Origin: Wenzhouxiangellaceae bacterium
Lineage (GTDB): Bacteria; Pseudomonadota; Gammaproteobacteria; Xanthomonadales; Wenzhouxiangellaceae
Direction of reading: 5' to 3'
Assembly: GCA_028289455.1 (NCBI GenBank)
Contig: JANQPN010000033.1
Location: 58,981 to 122,980, forward strand
Length of the DNA stretch: 64,000 bases
The notes beneath the pieces were generated by a model, which worked only from the letters and a program-made list of their open reading frames with translations, made no database searches and had not been told where the DNA came from. The position numbers and the translations under genes are program-made. Of this stretch, positions 1-6,667 are shown one piece after another (position 1 is the stretch's first letter; each line of letters begins with the position of its first letter).

Positions 1-220
1 CGACGATTGTGTGAGGCCAAACATGCGCTTCAATCTCAGTCCTGGAAAAAAGCTTACCTGGTTGACTAACGAACAACTCCAGCAGTTTCATTACCTTTGG
101 TTCCAACCTGCCTGACGTATGCGGGCCGTGAATATGGCCAGTCTTTAAAGTTAGCATAAACTCACCAATGCTTATTTTTTCGACTGTCGAATAGGGAGAA
201 GTTGTTTCGCTGACGCTCAA
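1..220 (-). CDS. Winged-helix transcriptional regulator, N-terminal fragment (runs off left edge)
   Basis: The reverse strand is open from position 220 to the window edge and encodes the first 73 residues of a protein. Residues about 16-73 match the start of an OmpR/ToxR/CadC-type winged helix, including SGRLEPKVMKLLELFVSQPG and a following TEIEAHVW segment. These correspond to the recognition-domain pattern of the complete regulator at 53444-55516 (ISLPPQAVQLLELLCRHPG, then IIDEIW). The start is read as TTG at 220-218 because a strong GGAGGA Shine-Dalgarno lies six bases upstream. The nearby ATG at 225 is out of frame and stops after two codons. The regulator diverges from the SUMF1-like lipoprotein gene and may control it (inference). 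The C-terminal part, often a membrane span plus a propeller or TPR domain in this family, is outside the window. Confidence 0.8.
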   Translation of the reverse strand, partial: MSVSETTSPYSTVEKISIGEFMLTLKTGHIHGPHTSGRLEPKVMKLLELFVSQPGKLFSRTEIEAHVWPHTIV

Positions 221-461
221 TTCATGTCCTCCAAAATTTTGCCTGCCAGCCAACTGCTTGATTAGAGTTGACGTCAATGATCATGCTGGCGACTCTGAGG
301 CCAAAGCCGTATGGGCTGCCAAAAAAGCTACCCTTCTGAGACTAGGAGGAAAAAGTCCAGATTTTTGGAGATTTTCAGCATGGCCATCTTCGTGCTTTGC
401 GACATACTGCACTAATTCACCTGCACATAAGCTCTTGGCTATACAACATAAAGGCATCTCA

Positions 462-1406
462 ATGAACAGGTTCTTATTGATAAAAAACTCCATAGTGCTA
501 ATTTTACTATTTTCGACTGCAGCTTGTACCTCATCGCTGCTTGTACAGAGCGGCTTACACTATGGCAATTTCTCTGACTGTGAGGATTGCCCGGAAATGC
601 TGCTTATTCCCGGCGGAACATTTTTGCTCGGTTCAAGTGTGACAGATCCTGGTCATCAAGAAGATGAAACTCCCCGAGTTATTGTGGACATTGCTGCTTT
701 CGCCATGTCGCGATACGAAATTACGCTCGGCGAATACAAAAGATTTGTGGAAGCCACAGGTTATGTCGATGAGTCGATATGTCTTTCAATTCAGGATAAC
801 GGAGGTTGGGCACACGACCTCGAGAAATCCTGGCAAAACCCTGGATTTGATCAAAACGATGATCACCCCGTCGTCTGCGTATCCTGGAACTCCGCGAAAG
901 CCTATATCGCCTGGATAAATGAACAGTCCAGTTCGGAGCAGTATCGGCTTTTGACAGAAAGCGAGTGGGAATATGCAGCTCGTGCTGGATCAACCTCTGT
1001 CTACTGGTGGGGAAACAATGAGGATGACTTTTGCAAGTTGACTAATGGCGTCGATCAATCAGCGCAAGTGCGGTTTCCAAATTGGGAGCGGGCAGGCAAA
1101 TGCGATGACGGATACGTTTTTACGGCACCTGTTGGCAGCTATGCAAGCGCGAATGCATTTGGCGTCGAGGATATGATTGGCAACGTTTGGGAATGGGTCT
1201 CTGACTGTTATGCTGACAACTATATAAACAAGCCTCGCGATGGCACTGCGCAAACGATAGAGCCCTGTGACAAGCGCGTCATGAGAGGGGGAGCATGGGG
1301 CGATTATGGCGCATTCTATCTGAGAAGCGCTTACCGCGGGGCATGGAATCCGCAACAGTCTTTCACCAATCTCGGGCTCAGAGTTGCAAAGACTGTAAGC
1401 AACTAG
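462..1406 (+). CDS. FGE/SUMF1-domain lipoprotein
   Basis: A 314-residue protein with a lipoprotein signal peptide (MNRFLLIKN, hydrophobic stretch, lipobox STAAC). The rest is a formylglycine-generating-enzyme/sulfatase-modifying-factor (FGE-sulfatase, PF03781) domain. Visible family hallmarks are MLLIPGGTFLLGS near the start, YEITLGEYKRF, HPVVCVSWNSAKAYIAW, YRLLTESEWEYAARAG, GNVWEWVSDCY, RVMRGGAWGDY and a terminal LGLRVAK. Many such bacterial proteins are not true formylglycine generators but bind ligands or modify other substrates. The catalytic cysteine pair was not identified, so the activity is left open. A longer reading from 258 was rejected because it would bury the lipoprotein signal. 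The gene is divergent from the regulator at the left edge, and its 3' side abuts the cassette array. Confidence 0.88.
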   Translation: MNRFLLIKNSIVLILLFSTAACTSSLLVQSGLHYGNFSDCEDCPEMLLIPGGTFLLGSSVTDPGHQEDETPRVIVDIAAFAMSRYEITLGEYKRFVEATGYVDESICLSIQDNGGWAHDLEKSWQNPGFDQNDDHPVVCVSWNSAKAYIAWINEQSSSEQYRLLTESEWEYAARAGSTSVYWWGNNEDDFCKLTNGVDQSAQVRFPNWERAGKCDDGYVFTAPVGSYASANAFGVEDMIGNVWEWVSDCYADNYINKPRDGTAQTIEPCDKRVMRGGAWGDYGAFYLRSAYRGAWNPQQSFTNLGLRVAKTVSN

Positions 1407-1474
1407 GCAGGTTCACTTATGGGCCATGGGCTAAAGGAAACCATAATACGAGAAGCTACCGATAACTCAAAGGG

Positions 1475-1599
1475 AAAAGACCGGGAAACCCATTACTAGT
1501 TTATTTAAAATCAACAGCTTATGCCATGCCCATGCTGAAAACTACAGATTCGACTAAGCTGTAGTACAGTTATGTGATTATTGGGTGTCCTTTTCTTTG
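1475..1599 (+). repeat. TIR element copy 1 (about 120-bp MITE-like repeat)
   Basis: First of five related copies. The left end AAAAGACCGGGAAACCCATTA and right end TTATTGGGTGTCCTTTTCTTTG form imperfect terminal inverted repeats. The core AAAATCAACAGCTTATGCCA is shared with copies 2, 4 and 5. An internal hairpin CTACAG / CTGTAG flanks ATTCGACTAAG. A possible attC half-site (CGATAAC, 1460-1466) precedes it and an R' box GTTAGGT (1610-1616) follows. No coding capacity. Confidence 0.85.
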
Positions 1600-1625
1600 C
1601 ATTTTCTTTGTTAGGTGTCTTACTT

Positions 1626-1970
1626 ATGCCCGAAACCAACATCATCTATGATGCTGAAGATAATATTGTTTGCATCGCAAAGCATGGGGTCGCTTGGCAG
1701 AGGGAGCCTCTCATTCGACTTGGCGAGTATGACTACGGCGAAGAAGGTTTCGTGTATACAAACAATCATGAGAAATTCGCCCACTTTTCGGAAGGTGTCG
1801 TAAAGGACCTGGAAGGTAAGGAACTTGGCCGGTACGATAATAGCCAGTTATCTATAGGCGATAAGACTGTTGGACGATTCATTGGTTATGATGGCGCGGC
1901 TGTCGCGGCGCTGGTCTTTTTCTTTTCTGCTTCAGAGAATGCAGATGTATCTAGTAGTAACGCCACCTAA
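1626..1970 (+). CDS. Cassette protein, possible beta-flower-like fold
   Basis: A 114-residue soluble protein carried in the first complete cassette, which begins at the R' box 1610-1616 and ends with attC 1965-2045. The start is taken at ATG 1626 (MPETNIIYDAEDN) because the upstream extension reads through the repeat element's end. Short segments such as IIYDAEDNIVCIA, VYTNNHEKFAHFSEG and VKDLEGKELGRY resemble the repeated strand-turn units of small beta-flower-type proteins. This family call is tentative. The stop codon lies inside the R'' box, as is common in integron cassettes. The function is unknown. Confidence 0.7.
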   Translation: MPETNIIYDAEDNIVCIAKHGVAWQREPLIRLGEYDYGEEGFVYTNNHEKFAHFSEGVVKDLEGKELGRYDNSQLSIGDKTVGRFIGYDGAAVAALVFFFSASENADVSSSNAT

Positions 1971-2045
1971 CCAGTTGGGTCTGCCGCTTACATACATTCG
2001 CTCGATCGGCCACTTCGCGGCCGACCGCAGTCCAAGGCGTTATAC
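1965..2045 (+). other. attC site A (81 bp, complete)
   Basis: R'' box ACCTAAC (1965-1971) and R' box GTTATAC (2039-2045) enclose complementary L''/L' arms (CCAGTTGGGTCTGC against GCAGTCCAAGGC) and a central hairpin TCGGCC / GGCCGA. R'' is the exact complement of GTTAGGT at 1610-1616, as expected for a cassette whose circular form was cut at G/TT. Confidence 0.87.
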
Positions 2046-2056
2046 ATCTTAAGCCT

Positions 2057-2473
2057 ATGACAATAATATACATCATCACAGGAATAATAATATTTGGATA
2101 TGTCTATTCGTATTTCGATCATAAACGAATGTCTAAGATCGCTGTGGAGAGAGGAGCTCCTAATATTTGCAACTATGCACGCTCATTTGAGTATCGTGAA
2201 GTTGATACAAAAATCATGAGAGAAGTGTGGAATGAGCTTCAAAGCTATCTTGGGAAATACGACGGCAAATCTTTTCCCGTAGAAGCAGATGACTTGTTTA
2301 AAGAAACATATAACTTAGATACAGACGATCTTGATAATGTTTATTGGGCAGTCGCAGATCGTTTAGGTATAGAGACAGAAGATGCTGAAGCCAATCCATT
2401 TTTTAATAAAGTAACAACTGTTAAAAGCCTAGTATTGTTTCTTCACAATCAACCGAAGAAAAGCGGTGTATAA
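2057..2473 (+). CDS. Cassette protein with N-terminal membrane span and ACP-like C-terminus
   Basis: A 138-residue protein in cassette B. Residues about 3-19 are one hydrophobic span (IIYIITGIIIFGYVYSYF). Residues about 75-135 have the helical pattern of an acyl-carrier-protein-like domain: DLFKETYNLDTDDLDNVYWA, then a lone helix and TTVKSLVLFLHN near the end. The usual phosphopantetheine serine of the DSL motif is not present (DTDDL instead), so if it is ACP-like it would not be a normal acyl carrier. The ORF ends in the R'' box of attC B. The call rests on pattern only. Confidence 0.7.
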   Translation: MTIIYIITGIIIFGYVYSYFDHKRMSKIAVERGAPNICNYARSFEYREVDTKIMREVWNELQSYLGKYDGKSFPVEADDLFKETYNLDTDDLDNVYWAVADRLGIETEDAEANPFFNKVTTVKSLVLFLHNQPKKSGV

Positions 2474-2539
2474 CAAGTCGCTTAAGTTTATGCTTCGCGC
2501 GAGACGCGCTAAAGCGCACCCCTTAGCGAGGCGTTAGCT
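2468..2539 (+). other. attC site B (72 bp, complete)
   Basis: R'' GTATAAC (2468-2474) and R' GTTAGCT (2533-2539) enclose an AAGTCGCTTAAG arm complementary to CCTTAGCGAGGC, with a GCG-rich central hairpin. R'' is the exact complement of GTTATAC, the box at the start of this cassette (2039-2045). Confidence 0.9.
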
Positions 2540-2543
2540 CGCA

Positions 2544-3047
2544 ATGGAAATATCGACACAAACAAGTAATTCGAAATTACTCGAACTGATCGGGGCTATT
2601 ATCCTCTCAACTCAGGAGGCCGAGAAGTATCTAAAAGTGATCATTCCATTCACCGATGCGCAAGACTCTAGTATTCGTGCTGCGCTTTTACGATATGAGA
2701 AGATCAAGAAACGCACATTCGGCGAGCTGGTAGGAAAATTGGTAGATTCTGCAACTTCAAAATCTGATGGCTTCGAGCAGCATTTGGCGCAGTTGGTGTA
2801 TCACCGCAATCAAATCGTCCACCATTTTGGCGAAACGTACGGCGGGCAGTTGCGCTCCGGTCAGGCACAGCAAGTCATTGATTCTTTGCGGTCGCTACGA
2901 GCCAGCATTGATGTGTTCCGAAAGGCTCTGGCACAATTAGCGCTACATCTGTATGAGGCTATGAGAGACACAACATTCTATGGTACGCCAGAGTACGACG
3001 ACATGAAAAACCTTTGTGCTTTACTGCGGGGCCGTGTTCCAAGCTAA
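2544..3047 (+). CDS. HEPN-like cassette protein
   Basis: A 167-residue, almost entirely alpha-helical protein in cassette C. Residues about 87-97 read LVYHRNQIVHHF, an Rx4H arrangement (R, N, four residues in all, then H) within the RX4-6H signature of HEPN RNase domains. HEPN proteins often act as toxins or in antiphage defence. No nucleotidyltransferase (MNT) antitoxin is adjacent, so any toxin role is inference. Cassette boundaries are R' 2533-2539 and attC C 3042-3101, and the stop codon lies in the R'' box. Moderate confidence in the domain, low in the role. Confidence 0.72.
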   Translation: MEISTQTSNSKLLELIGAIILSTQEAEKYLKVIIPFTDAQDSSIRAALLRYEKIKKRTFGELVGKLVDSATSKSDGFEQHLAQLVYHRNQIVHHFGETYGGQLRSGQAQQVIDSLRSLRASIDVFRKALAQLALHLYEAMRDTTFYGTPEYDDMKNLCALLRGRVPS

Positions 3048-3101
3048 CAAATCATTCAAGTTGGACGCCGTAAACGGCGCCGCTTAATTCAAACGTTATG
3101 C
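3042..3101 (+). other. attC site C (60 bp, complete)
   Basis: R'' AGCTAAC (3042-3048), exact complement of the box GTTAGCT at 2533-2539, and R' GTTATGC (3095-3101). The stem contains CGCCG-TAAA-CGGCG, and outer arms AATCATTCAAG and TTAATTCAAACG partly pair. Confidence 0.87.
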
Positions 3102-3144
3102 ATTTCTAAGGTTAAGTGAGGAATGGAAATTATAATAAATACAA

Positions 3145-3267
3145 GAAAAACCGGGACACCCATTACTGACCCTCTTAAAATCAACAGCTTATGCCATGCC
3201 CATACTGAAAACCTCAGATTCGACTAAGCTGTAGTATAGCTATGATTATTGGGTGTCCTTTTCTTTG
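3145..3267 (+). repeat. TIR element copy 2
   Basis: Runs from AGAAAAACCGGGACACCCAT to GGGTGTCCTTTTCTTTG, with the core AAAATCAACAGCTTATGCCA identical to copy 1. It follows attC C after about 45 bases and ends exactly at the G of the next R' box (GTTATGT, 3267-3273). Confidence 0.87.
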
Positions 3268-3291
3268 TTATGTGTCTTACGAGAGTCGATC

Positions 3292-3600
3292 ATGAGTCAA
3301 TACTATGTCTTCGTAAAAAAAGGAAAAATCAGAGATTTTGATGATATCTACGAAGGAATGATTCCAGATCCAATTATGTCTTCTGATGATCTGAAGAACA
3401 TGTTAAGTAATGAGTTTCAAATTAGTGGGTGGGAGATACTTGAAAACCGGAAGCTCATTGGTAAAAACTCTGAAAAGCAAATCGAAATTACAATTGATGC
3501 AGTTGGTGCTAAGACTGCCCGTATGATTACGGTAATTGGTATTGGCAAGGAATCTGCTGATTCTTTGGCAGAAAAGCTAGATCTGAGTGAGTTAGAGTGA
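3292..3600 (+). CDS. Cassette protein of unknown function
   Basis: A 102-residue soluble protein, MSQYYVFVKKGKIRDFDDIY and onward, with mixed alpha/beta pattern and an acidic C-terminus. Its cassette starts at R' GTTATGT (3267) and ends with attC D. ATG 3292 is preferred to the upstream start at 3253, which would read through the repeat's right end. No family recognised. Confidence 0.65.
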   Translation: MSQYYVFVKKGKIRDFDDIYEGMIPDPIMSSDDLKNMLSNEFQISGWEILENRKLIGKNSEKQIEITIDAVGAKTARMITVIGIGKESADSLAEKLDLSELE

Positions 3601-3603
3601 AGC

Positions 3604-3679
3604 ACATAACAGGTCAATTAACAGTGCGCCTACGGCCCCGGTCGCAGCAAGGCCACGCCGGTTATTTGAGGCGTTAAGT
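3604..3679 (+). other. attC site D (76 bp, complete)
   Basis: R'' ACATAAC (3604-3610), exact complement of GTTATGT at 3267-3273, and R' GTTAAGT (3673-3679). Arms AGGTCAATTAAC and GGTTATTTGAGGC are complementary, with a GC-rich centre. This agreement is strong support for a real cassette. Confidence 0.9.
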
Positions 3680-3688
3680 TTATTAAAT

Positions 3689-3973
3689 ATGAAGATATTC
3701 ATTGACTGGAAAAACATTAGTACTGAGGAAGAGTTTTATTCTTTATTTCTTTCACAAGTAGATGCACCTGAATGGCATGGACATAACTTAGATGCATTGG
3801 CTGATAGTATAGTAACTGGTGGTATAAATAAAATTGAACCACCATTTTGTGTTATTAATCAGGGTGTAAACGATCTTAATTCTTCGATGAAAGCGTTTTT
3901 TGATAAAATTCAGGGAGTTTTTAAAGAGGCAAATGAAGAGGGTCGTAAAATTAGAGTTTTTAGTGAATTATAA
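3689..3973 (+). CDS. Barstar-family ribonuclease inhibitor (orphan)
   Basis: A 94-residue protein matching the barstar fold. It starts with a beta strand (MKIFIDWKNI), then a helix (STEEEFYSLFLSQV), then the family hallmark APEWHGHNLDALADSI, a second strand (PFCVINQ) and a C-terminal helix-strand ending KIRVFSEL. Barstar-type proteins bind and block barnase-like RNases. No barnase/EndoU-type toxin gene adjoins it, so it may protect against incoming toxins (inference). It is carried in a cassette starting at R' 3673-3679, whose own attC is interrupted by TIR element copy 3. Confidence 0.85.
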   Translation: MKIFIDWKNISTEEEFYSLFLSQVDAPEWHGHNLDALADSIVTGGINKIEPPFCVINQGVNDLNSSMKAFFDKIQGVFKEANEEGRKIRVFSEL

Positions 3974-4125
3974 AAATAACAAGTGCAATCACACCGAAAA
4001 GACTGGGGCATCCATTAATAGCTTTTTCGATGCCGCATACTGAAAACCTCAAGCTCGCCTAAGCTGTAGCACAGTTATGATTATTAGATGTTCTTTCCTT
4101 TTTCTTTGTAATTCGAACGTTAGGC
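3974..4125 (+). other. attC site E, split by TIR element copy 3
   Basis: Left half AAATAAC plus GTGCAATCA (3974-3991) and right half TTCGAACGTTAGGC (4112-4125) look like the two ends of one attC; the arms match at about six of nine positions. Between them lies the 112-bp repeat copy 3. This is the clearest case of the element sitting inside an attC stem. Confidence 0.65.
3997..4108 (+). repeat. TIR element copy 3 (divergent)
   Basis: Runs from AAAAGACTGGGGCATCCATTA to TTATTAGATGTTC and TTTCTTTG. The central part is shortened and diverged, but CATACTGAAAACCTCAAG, CTAAGCTGTAG and CACAGTTATGATTATT remain. Confidence 0.75.
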
Positions 4126-4131
4126 CTCAAA

Positions 4132-4377
4132 ATGCCGTTTGAGATAAAAGTGGGAGCTACTTTGTGGATCACCGGGTTGTTGCCGATTATGCTTTGGGTG
4201 CTGCGCCCGTCGCAGCGAAAACCAATAGCAACCAGCTGGTTTAGATTGCGAGAGAAGGACCCTATTTTTAGATGCCTGTTCAAACCTGAAGGAACTCCGC
4301 GCAAATACACTTGGCTATTTGCGCTTTTATTCAATTCAATGGTGCTTGGCATACTATGGTTGTTGCCAACACAATGA
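4132..4377 (+). CDS. Small two-span membrane cassette protein
   Basis: An 81-residue protein with two predicted membrane segments (about residues 10-24 and 59-77) joined by a basic loop. It begins seven bases after R' GTTAGGC and is followed directly by a partial attC whose R'' (ACCTAAC) differs at one base from the expected complement. Small membrane proteins like this are common integron cargo. No function is assigned. Confidence 0.65.
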   Translation: MPFEIKVGATLWITGLLPIMLWVLRPSQRKPIATSWFRLREKDPIFRCLFKPEGTPRKYTWLFALLFNSMVLGILWLLPTQ

Positions 4378-4378
4378 T

Positions 4379-4423
4379 ACCTAACAAGCCGCTAAAATCT
4401 ACTGCGCCTGCTTTGCAGATTTA
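4379..4423 (+). other. attC site F, truncated at its right side by repeat copy 4
   Basis: R'' ACCTAAC (4379-4385), arm CAAGCCGCTAAAATC and half of a central hairpin (AAATCT / GCAGATTT) are present. The L'-R' half is missing, and copy 4 begins exactly where the stem ends. Confidence 0.6.
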
Positions 4424-4542
4424 AAAAGACTGAGACATTCATTACTGACCCCAAAAATCAATAGCTTATGCCATGCCCTATGATGAAAGCCTCAAGTTCG
4501 ACTAAGTTAGCACAGTTATAGTTATTGGGCATCAAAATCTTT
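4424..4542 (+). repeat. TIR element copy 4
   Basis: Runs from AAAAGACTGAGACATTCATTA to TTATTGGGCATC and TCTTT. It shares ATCAATAGCTTATGCCAT and GACTAAG with the other copies. The right terminal repeat is eroded and no R' box follows. Confidence 0.8.
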
Positions 4543-4547
4543 ATTAA

Positions 4548-4814
4548 ATGAATACAACTCGCGATTTAAACGGAAAGTTAGTGAAAGAAGGTGATCGCGT
4601 GGAAGTCCTATCTATTGACCCAACACTACTGGCAACTATCGACCCCGAGGAAAAGTCCAGACTTCTATCCATGATCGGCGATGTATTCATAGTAGAAGAA
4701 GTAAACGAGTACGGTTATGCAATGGTAGAAAAATGGTGGAGGCTTGGACCGGACACCTCAGTAAGTCATTCGGTTGCCCTTAATCAACAGGAAATGAGAT
4801 TAGTGAAAGACTAG
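4548..4814 (+). CDS. Small KOW-like cassette protein, conserved hypothetical
   Basis: An 88-residue protein. The pattern DLNGKLVKEGDRVEVLSI, then a helix-forming acidic segment, MIGDVFIVEEVNEYGYAMVE and a tryptophan pair (KWW) suggests a small beta-barrel (KOW/SH3-like) protein of a kind often carried by integron cassettes. The function is unknown. Its last codons and stop (GTGAAAGACTAG) coincide with the left end of TIR element copy 5, so the original C-terminus may have been altered by the insertion (inference). Confidence 0.7.
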   Translation: MNTTRDLNGKLVKEGDRVEVLSIDPTLLATIDPEEKSRLLSMIGDVFIVEEVNEYGYAMVEKWWRLGPDTSVSHSVALNQQEMRLVKD

Positions 4815-4925
4815 GGACACTCATTACTGACTTCAAAAATCAATAGCTTATGCCATACCTATACTGAAAGCCCTAAGTTCGACTAAGCTGTAGTACGGTT
4901 ATAATTATTGGGTGTTCTTTTCTTT
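4805..4925 (+). repeat. TIR element copy 5
   Basis: Runs from GAAAGACTAGGGACACTCAT to TTATTGGGTGTTCTTTTCTTT, with the core ATCAATAGCTTATGCCATA. It overlaps the stop codon of the preceding gene. A typical R' box, GTTATGC (4960-4966), lies 35 bases downstream. Confidence 0.83.
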
Positions 4926-4962
4926 ACTACATTCCACTCTGACATCTGGTCAGCTTTATGTT

Positions 4963-5442
4963 ATGCAATTTAATATTCGAAATATTTCAGTGACTGTTCT
5001 GTTCGGCGTTTTATTGGGGTTCGTTGGCTATTGGTCATACCTCTGGTTGATACAAATTTGGCTGTCAACCCCTACTCCTCGATTTTTATCTGAAATGCTG
5101 GGTGACATGGATAGCAGTACTCGACTCCAATATTTAGAGTTATATGGTTTCTTAGCAAGATGTCTATTAGCAGCCATTCCACTTACAGTAGCCGGATTTA
5201 TTCTTGGGCGGTACGGTAAGCTTTTCTATTGGATCGCACTGACCGTACCCATTGTCTTTATCTCAGTACATATAAATCACATCGCATCTCTTGATCTTAA
5301 TGAAGCCATGGGTGTAACTGGCTTTCCCGCTCCTTTGAATAATATGGTTTGGTTTGAACTTATCGCAGTTGTTGTTTTGCCTTTTATCGCTTTCCTATGG
5401 GGTAGAAAGCTGCGTAAAGCCAATCATTCAAAACAAGTATAA
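4963..5442 (+). CDS. Polytopic membrane protein, last likely cassette gene
   Basis: A 159-residue protein with four likely membrane spans (about residues 8-33, 66-84, 89-106 and 130-148). The start is ATG 4963, inside the R' box GTTATGC. An upstream reading from 4912 starts inside repeat copy 5 and is not used. No matching R'' (GCATAAC) or other attC was found after the gene up to 5591, so the array probably ends or decays here. Unknown function. Confidence 0.65.
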   Translation: MQFNIRNISVTVLFGVLLGFVGYWSYLWLIQIWLSTPTPRFLSEMLGDMDSSTRLQYLELYGFLARCLLAAIPLTVAGFILGRYGKLFYWIALTVPIVFISVHINHIASLDLNEAMGVTGFPAPLNNMVWFELIAVVVLPFIAFLWGRKLRKANHSKQV

Positions 5443-5591
5443 TAAAGAGATAGCTAGTATTTTTATTTCCAGCCGATTAAAAATAGAAGCTGATATTTGC
5501 CCAACGTTGAAGGCGGAAAATTCGACTGAGCTTGTGATCCAGTGATAACATTTACTGGTTACCTTATCATCTGACCGCATACTGAATAACC

Positions 5592-5963
5592 ATGCAAAAG
5601 CCACCTCCCGGAACAGAAGAACGCATTGCAAAGATGACCTTCGCGTCAATCTACCCCCACTACATTACAAAAGTTGAAAAGAAAGGCAGAACCAAAGATG
5701 AGCTGGATGCAGTCATTGAATGGCTCACAGGGTACGATGAAGCAAAGTTGAAATCACTGATCGACGATGAAGTAACCATTGAAGCCTTTTTCAATGAATG
5801 CAGCTTAAATCCGAATGTGCACCTGATCAAAGGTGTGATCTGCGGCTACCGGGTAGAAGAGCTGGAAGACAATTTGCATAAAAAGTGCCGGTATATGGAC
5901 AAGCTGATTGACGAGTTGGCCAAAGGGAAGAAGATGGAGAAAATTCTGCGAACTGAAGATTAG
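5592..5963 (+). CDS. DUF2200 family protein
   Basis: A 123-residue protein that fits the DUF2200 family well over its whole length: [20 protein letters not shown] near the N-terminus, [33 protein letters not shown] and [15 protein letters not shown] at the end. The biochemical role is unknown. It lies 3' of the cassette array, with no attC on either side, so it is treated as ordinary chromosome or as a cassette that has lost its sites. Confidence 0.85.
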   Translation: MQKPPPGTEERIAKMTFASIYPHYITKVEKKGRTKDELDAVIEWLTGYDEAKLKSLIDDEVTIEAFFNECSLNPNVHLIKGVICGYRVEELEDNLHKKCRYMDKLIDELAKGKKMEKILRTED

Positions 5964-6030
5964 CAAGACTTATTACCAGCTGCACTCGCTTTTCATAGTC
6001 GCCGGATAAAAAATCAAAGCATAATGAACT

Positions 6031-6564
6031 ATGCGAGACTTTAAAGACTTAATCCGAAGGGAGGGCAATGAAATAGCCAGGTTACATGACAGAATCCATG
6101 AAACGTTTAGGCATAGGAACAAAGAGCCCAGGAAATGGAAAATGGCGTGTAAAGAGTTTCATTCCTATGTCTCCCCTATTGATGAATATATTAACCAGGC
6201 ATATGAAGAAGAGCGCTATTCAGATCCAGAACTGCTGGAATTTGCAATTTGTTTTCTTGAAGTAAACTCACTTTTCTTTCGGTCTGGCTATATCAAAGAG
6301 GAAATTCTGCGAAAGTTGAAAAGAACTGAGCTTAAAGCGAAGCAGGTGAAAAGGTTAAATGCCGTATTAGAACACGCTGTAGATCATCGAGGGTTTAGAG
6401 AATATAAATGCTATTGCCGCCTGGCAGCATTTATTGGAACACAAAGCCTTATCCAGGCTGTTGAAACTGCTGCAAAATATGGGAAAGGATCAAGGAAGAG
6501 CAGAGCCAAATTGATGCTTGAATACATTCAAAAAAGCACAGCGGGCAAATATCAAGATATTTAA
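6031..6564 (+). CDS. Helical protein of unknown function
   Basis: A 177-residue, charge-rich, largely alpha-helical protein with no signal peptide or membrane span. The C-terminal part (about residues 110-170) has three helices containing AVDHRGFREYKCYCRLAAFI. No family recognised. It shares strand and modest AT bias with the genes to its left and is followed by about 100 bases with no visible feature before the convergent serine hydrolase gene. Confidence 0.7.
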   Translation: MRDFKDLIRREGNEIARLHDRIHETFRHRNKEPRKWKMACKEFHSYVSPIDEYINQAYEEERYSDPELLEFAICFLEVNSLFFRSGYIKEEILRKLKRTELKAKQVKRLNAVLEHAVDHRGFREYKCYCRLAAFIGTQSLIQAVETAAKYGKGSRKSRAKLMLEYIQKSTAGKYQDI

Positions 6565-6667
6565 TCCTGAACTGCTACCATGTTTGTGTTTTTTACACGA
6601 TGCCCAATCCCATTTTAAATCAGAATCCTGACATCCAGTTCCTAATCAGAAGATCAGTGGCAGTCTA

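Noticed and set aside
258..461. N-terminal extension of the FGE lipoprotein
   Set aside because: It would bury the clear lipoprotein signal at 462 and shows no ribosome site.
3674..3996. Barnase-type partner of the barstar protein
   Set aside because: No such gene lies within the neighbouring cassettes.
1475..4925. CRISPR array
   Set aside because: Repeats are about 120 bp, about 0.3-1.7 kb apart and separated by genes, with no short regular spacers.
5500..5560. Degraded TIR element copy after the last cassette gene
   Set aside because: Only ATTCGACT-AGCT is shared, which is too short to support it.
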